From assembly GCA_021802165.1 (NCBI GenBank), contig JAKAAU010000076.1, positions 1-7,418 of the forward strand: a stretch of DNA of 7,418 bases, given 5' to 3'. Under the pieces are notes generated by a model. It saw only the letters and a list, made by a program, of their open reading frames with translations, searched no databases and was not told the origin of the DNA. Of the stretch, positions 5,506-7,418 are shown piece after piece. Within the stretch, counting starts at the first letter, position 1; each line of letters begins with the position of its first letter. The DNA is from Thermoplasmata archaeon. GTDB taxonomy: Archaea; Thermoplasmatota; Thermoplasmata; Thermoplasmatales; Thermoplasmataceae. A program made the translations under genes and the position numbers.

Positions 5506-5975
5506 GAGTATCCGGAGTTATTCTCCTTTTCAGCTACAAATGAGGATATATCTATCCCAGCATCCGAAAGAACAGTGACCATTGCCGTTTCAAAATCTAT
5601 AAACTGCATGCCGGATAGCAGATCCCTCGCCTTGATTATTGCCTCCTTTTTTGTCATTTTTCCTGAGGCCGAAGCCGCTTCCAGCATTCTGTCTACCAGT
5701 GGCTTTTCAGCCGCCTCCGAGAAAAGTTCATCAACATCAACTGAAAAATCCAGTGGCACTATAACTCCCTCGGTGCTGAAATTTGGAACATATTTTCCTT
5801 CCTTTTCAACTATGAGCTTCTCATTAAGGGAAGACTCAATAAAACGTTCCACAGTATCCGGGGGAATCAGGGCACGTTTGAATGATAGTGTATTGATAAA
5901 ATCTGAGCTGGTATAACCGCTGGCCTTTTTCATGGCCACCAGGGCTATGAGTTTTCTTGCCATATCCTTATTCAT
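5499..5975 (-). CDS. DUF2240 (COG3612) archaeal protein of unknown function
   Basis: This 158-residue protein resembles the archaeal DUF2240 family, whose function is not known. The match rests on overall pattern: an N-terminal helical part (ARKLIALVAMKK, then SSDFINTLSFKR) looking like a winged-helix fold, the segment LIVEKEGKYVPNFSTEGVIVPLDFSVDVDELF at about 54-85 (homologues have LxxxGDxLxPTFDPxEVxIPxGFxPDExxL), and a C-terminal helix pair MTKKEAIIKARDLLSGMQFIDFETAMVTVLSDAGID at about 106-141 (homologues KxEAVxxINRLQxELGVxxEAAAVxYARxxGVD). A nucleic-acid-related role is only a guess from the helical pattern. The gene starts 17 nt after the cinA-like stop, so the two probably form an operon. 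The ATG at 5975 has no clear Shine-Dalgarno; the ATG at 5963 (residue 5) is an alternative. It converges on trm1 with overlapping stops. Confidence 0.8.
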   Translation of the reverse strand: MNKDMARKLIALVAMKKASGYTSSDFINTLSFKRALIPPDTVERFIESSLNEKLIVEKEGKYVPNFSTEGVIVPLDFSVDVDELFSEAAEKPLVDRMLEAASASGKMTKKEAIIKARDLLSGMQFIDFETAMVTVLSDAGIDISSFVAEKENNSGYSQ

Positions 5976-5992
5976 GCGGGTAAATCATTTAT

Positions 5993-6748
5993 TTACTTAT
6001 AATTATTCTGCATTGCATCTTCCTTTATCTGCTCCAGTATGGAATCAGCCAGTTTTTCTATGGCACCCCTGTCGTTTCCCCATGCGGATACCTCCACCTC
6101 AACCCACGGCTCTCCATTCTCATCTACTTTCGGGTGTGTTTTTATGTATGCATTGCCACCATATTTTTTCATAAGGTCAGCTATTAAAGGCGCTATGAGG
6201 CTTTCCTTAACATTATACAGATTTTCAGATCTATCAGTATATTGAAATCCGGGTACTTTTATCCTGTCCTTTATTCCTTCCATGATAGATTTCACCTCTC
6301 CCGGAACCCCAGGGACTATTATAAAGGTCTTACCGGAAATTTCAATATAAATCCCAGGAGCTGTTCCGGCCCTGTTTTCCAGTGGTTCTGATCCTTCGGG
6401 GAGGATTGACATTTTTTCCCTGGCAGGAGTCATATACCCTGCCTTCCCGAGTATCATATTCTCGGCCTCCTGATTTTTTACAAGCTTCAATCCGAAGCAT
6501 GCAGAGAACCCCTTCAGCGTCATGTCGTCATAGGTGGGACCCAGCCCGCCGGAAGATATAATAATATCACCTGCTGAAAAAGATTCCCTGAAAGCATTGG
6601 CTATCTCGTCAAGATTATCCCTGACAATTATTCCCTTTACAACATCATATCCTGAATATGTAAGCAATTCTCCTATATAGGAAAAATTTGTGTTTACGGT
6701 CCTGCCCTTCAGTATTTCGTTTCCAACTGTAATTATAACAGCTTTCAT
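5993..6748 (-). CDS. CinA-like molybdopterin-binding-domain protein (COG1058), single domain
   Basis: The protein belongs to the MoaB/Mog-fold family found at the N-terminus of bacterial CinA; that domain in bacteria has been reported to act as an ADP-ribose pyrophosphatase, while the archaeal stand-alone form is poorly characterised. Signatures are TVGNEILKGRTVNTN at residues 7-21, the catalytic-type SSGGLGPTYDDMT at 65-77, NRAGTAPG at 124-131 and IVPGVPGEVKSI at 143-154. The C-terminal half has an added alpha/beta region (YNVKESLIAPLIADLMKK, VEVEVSAWG). The 251 residues are the usual archaeal length; the C-terminal nicotinamide-nucleotide deamidase domain of full bacterial CinA is absent. 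The start is supported by a TATA-like box 25 nt upstream. It is the first gene of a likely two-gene operon with DUF2240 and is divergent from the enolase-superfamily gene. It should not be read as a competence gene. Confidence 0.9.
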   Translation of the reverse strand: MKAVIITVGNEILKGRTVNTNFSYIGELLTYSGYDVVKGIIVRDNLDEIANAFRESFSAGDIIISSGGLGPTYDDMTLKGFSACFGLKLVKNQEAENMILGKAGYMTPAREKMSILPEGSEPLENRAGTAPGIYIEISGKTFIIVPGVPGEVKSIMEGIKDRIKVPGFQYTDRSENLYNVKESLIAPLIADLMKKYGGNAYIKTHPKVDENGEPWVEVEVSAWGNDRGAIEKLADSILEQIKEDAMQNNYK

Positions 6749-6768
6749 AATTTAATATAATGAAATAA

Positions 6769-6777
6769 TATAAAAAT
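6769..6777 (-). promoter_or_regulatory. TATA-like box of the cinA-like/DUF2240 operon (leaderless)
   Basis: The minus strand reads ATTTTTATA, centred at 6773 and about 25 nt before the ATG at 6748, consistent with transcription starting at the start codon. The 111-nt intergenic region is very AT-rich, so nearby alternatives exist. Confidence 0.45.
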
Positions 6778-6825
6778 AATGTGCAATATTCCCTCTTTCC
6801 ATATACGAACATTTCCGGATATAGA

Positions 6826-6834
6826 TTTAATAAT
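6826..6834 (+). promoter_or_regulatory. TATA-like box of the enolase-superfamily gene
   Basis: The plus strand reads TTTAATAAT, centred at 6830 and 30 nt before the ATG at 6860. This predicts a leaderless transcript or one with a leader of only a few bases. No Shine-Dalgarno precedes the ATG. Confidence 0.45.
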
Positions 6835-6859
6835 AATCAAACATTAAAAATATGATATT

Positions 6860-7418
6860 ATGAAGATCGAAGGCGTAAGAATAATTGGCAGGGAAAAGGT
6901 GGAACAGCCTGTTTACAGATATGTCAAGCCAACAGATTATTATAAAAACATCCTTGGCGAGGTATCGCCTACTGAGGCCGCCATGATCAATGAAGTTTGC
7001 ACCCTTGAGATGAGGGCAGGTGATTATGCAGCGTACTACAACACAACTTCAGACGTTGCGGATTTTGCCGTTGATCTGTCAAAAAAATTGAACGGACTGG
7101 ACGTTTCTGAAATAAACATGGCCTGGGACATGCTTTACAGGCTGTCCCTTCCCCTGGGGAGAGCCGGCGTTATGATGCACGCTCTCAGTGCAATCAACAT
7201 CCTTATGTACGACCTTTATTCAAGGTATCTCGGTGTTCCAGCATACCGTATAATGGGCGGCCCCACACGAAAAAAAATAAGGGCATATGCATCGCATCTG
7301 CATCCAACAGCCATACCAGAACTGCAGGAAGAGGCACGGAAATATGTGTCAGAGGGTTACAAGACCATGAAGATGAGATTTATTTCAGGCCCATCAGATG
7401 TTGACGGCGTCAGTAAAA
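6860..7418 (+). CDS. Enolase-superfamily (mandelate racemase/muconate lactonizing) protein, N-terminal 186 residues; likely sugar-acid dehydratase
   Basis: The frame opens at the ATG at 6860 and runs off the right edge without a stop. Residues 1 to about 130 form the capping domain of the mandelate racemase subgroup. The best signature is GRAGVMMHALSAINILMYDLYSRYLGVPAYRIMGGPTRKKIRAYAS at about 100-145, matching the family's AxSAIDxALWDxxGKxLGxPVYxLLGGxxRxxIxxYAS. The barrel then begins, and YKTMKMRF at 167-174 supplies the K-x-K/R pair (K171, R173) that carries the first catalytic base in this superfamily. The metal ligands lie beyond the window. In Thermoplasmatales such enzymes include gluconate and related sugar-acid dehydratases of the non-phosphorylative Entner-Doudoroff route, so that is the likeliest role, but substrate cannot be read from this half. 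The expected full length is about 380-400 residues. Confidence 0.87.
   Translation, partial: MKIEGVRIIGREKVEQPVYRYVKPTDYYKNILGEVSPTEAAMINEVCTLEMRAGDYAAYYNTTSDVADFAVDLSKKLNGLDVSEINMAWDMLYRLSLPLGRAGVMMHALSAINILMYDLYSRYLGVPAYRIMGGPTRKKIRAYASHLHPTAIPELQEEARKYVSEGYKTMKMRFISGPSDVDGVSK

Noticed and set aside
5514..5530. GGAG-TTATT-CTCC followed by TTTT after trm1, resembling a hairpin terminator
   Set aside because: The stem is only 4 bp, the T run is short, and it lies inside the coding sequence of the convergent DUF2240 gene.
5993..6748. Competence gene reading of the CinA-like protein
   Set aside because: Only the MoaB-like domain is present and no competence genes are nearby; the name reflects bacterial history, not function here.
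6796..6819. Repeated TTTCC (6796-6800 and 6812-6816) and a TCCGGA palindrome in the cinA/enolase intergenic region
   Set aside because: These elements are too short to distinguish from chance, and their spacing relative to the promoters is not distinctive.
6852..6863. ATG at 6852 just before the enolase-superfamily start
   Set aside because: It opens a three-codon frame ending in TGA and is out of frame with the gene; too short to call an upstream open frame, although it could sit at the transcript's very 5' end.
1..7418. Mobile elements, CRISPR arrays, tRNA or rRNA genes, defence islands
   Set aside because: No transposase, integrase, spaced repeat array, tRNA-like cloverleaf or defence protein was recognised on either strand; base composition looks even across the window.

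Overview
The window reads as a piece of an archaeal chromosome, most probably from the Thermoplasmatales (Thermoplasma/Ferroplasma/Cuniculiplasma-like). Three things point there. There is an archaeal lipid gene (geranylgeranylglyceryl phosphate synthase). Several other families are mainly archaeal (archaeal-type dihydroneopterin aldolase, DUF2240, single-domain CinA-like protein, archaeal Trm1). AT-rich TATA-like boxes lie about 24-30 nt before most first-gene start codons, as expected for leaderless archaeal transcripts. ATA, AGG and AGA codons are frequent throughout. The genus cannot be fixed from the sequence alone.

Layout. Positions 1-1235 (minus) hold purS followed by the N-terminal 330 residues of purL, a purine-synthesis operon that runs off the left edge. 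Its promoter region (1236-1340) is shared with a divergent gene for a 105-residue protein with two predicted membrane helices (1341-1658, plus). That gene converges on a 316-residue protein (1662-2612, minus) with a YrhK-like two-helix membrane hairpin at its C-terminus. Next on the minus strand is GGGP synthase (2683-3414). A 156-nt divergent region separates it from a plus-strand operon (3571-5505): mptD-like dihydroneopterin aldolase, a THEP1-family NTPase with an altered P-loop, and trm1 (tRNA G26 dimethyltransferase). trm1 overlaps tail-to-tail with a minus-strand pair, a CinA-like protein (5993-6748) followed by a DUF2240 protein (5499-5975). At the right edge a divergent enolase-superfamily gene (6860 onward, plus) is cut off by the window.

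The content is mostly housekeeping: purine synthesis, ether lipid synthesis, pterin synthesis and tRNA modification. I see no mobile element, CRISPR array, rRNA, tRNA or defence system, and no gene-free stretch over 300 bases. The longest gaps are 105, 156 and 111 nt, and all three are divergent promoter regions. The points most worth a second look are the P-loop variant in the NTPase and its operon with mptD and trm1, the two uncharacterised membrane proteins that face each other, the apparent loss of the cysteine-rich segment in Trm1, and the contrast between leaderless and Shine-Dalgarno starts.
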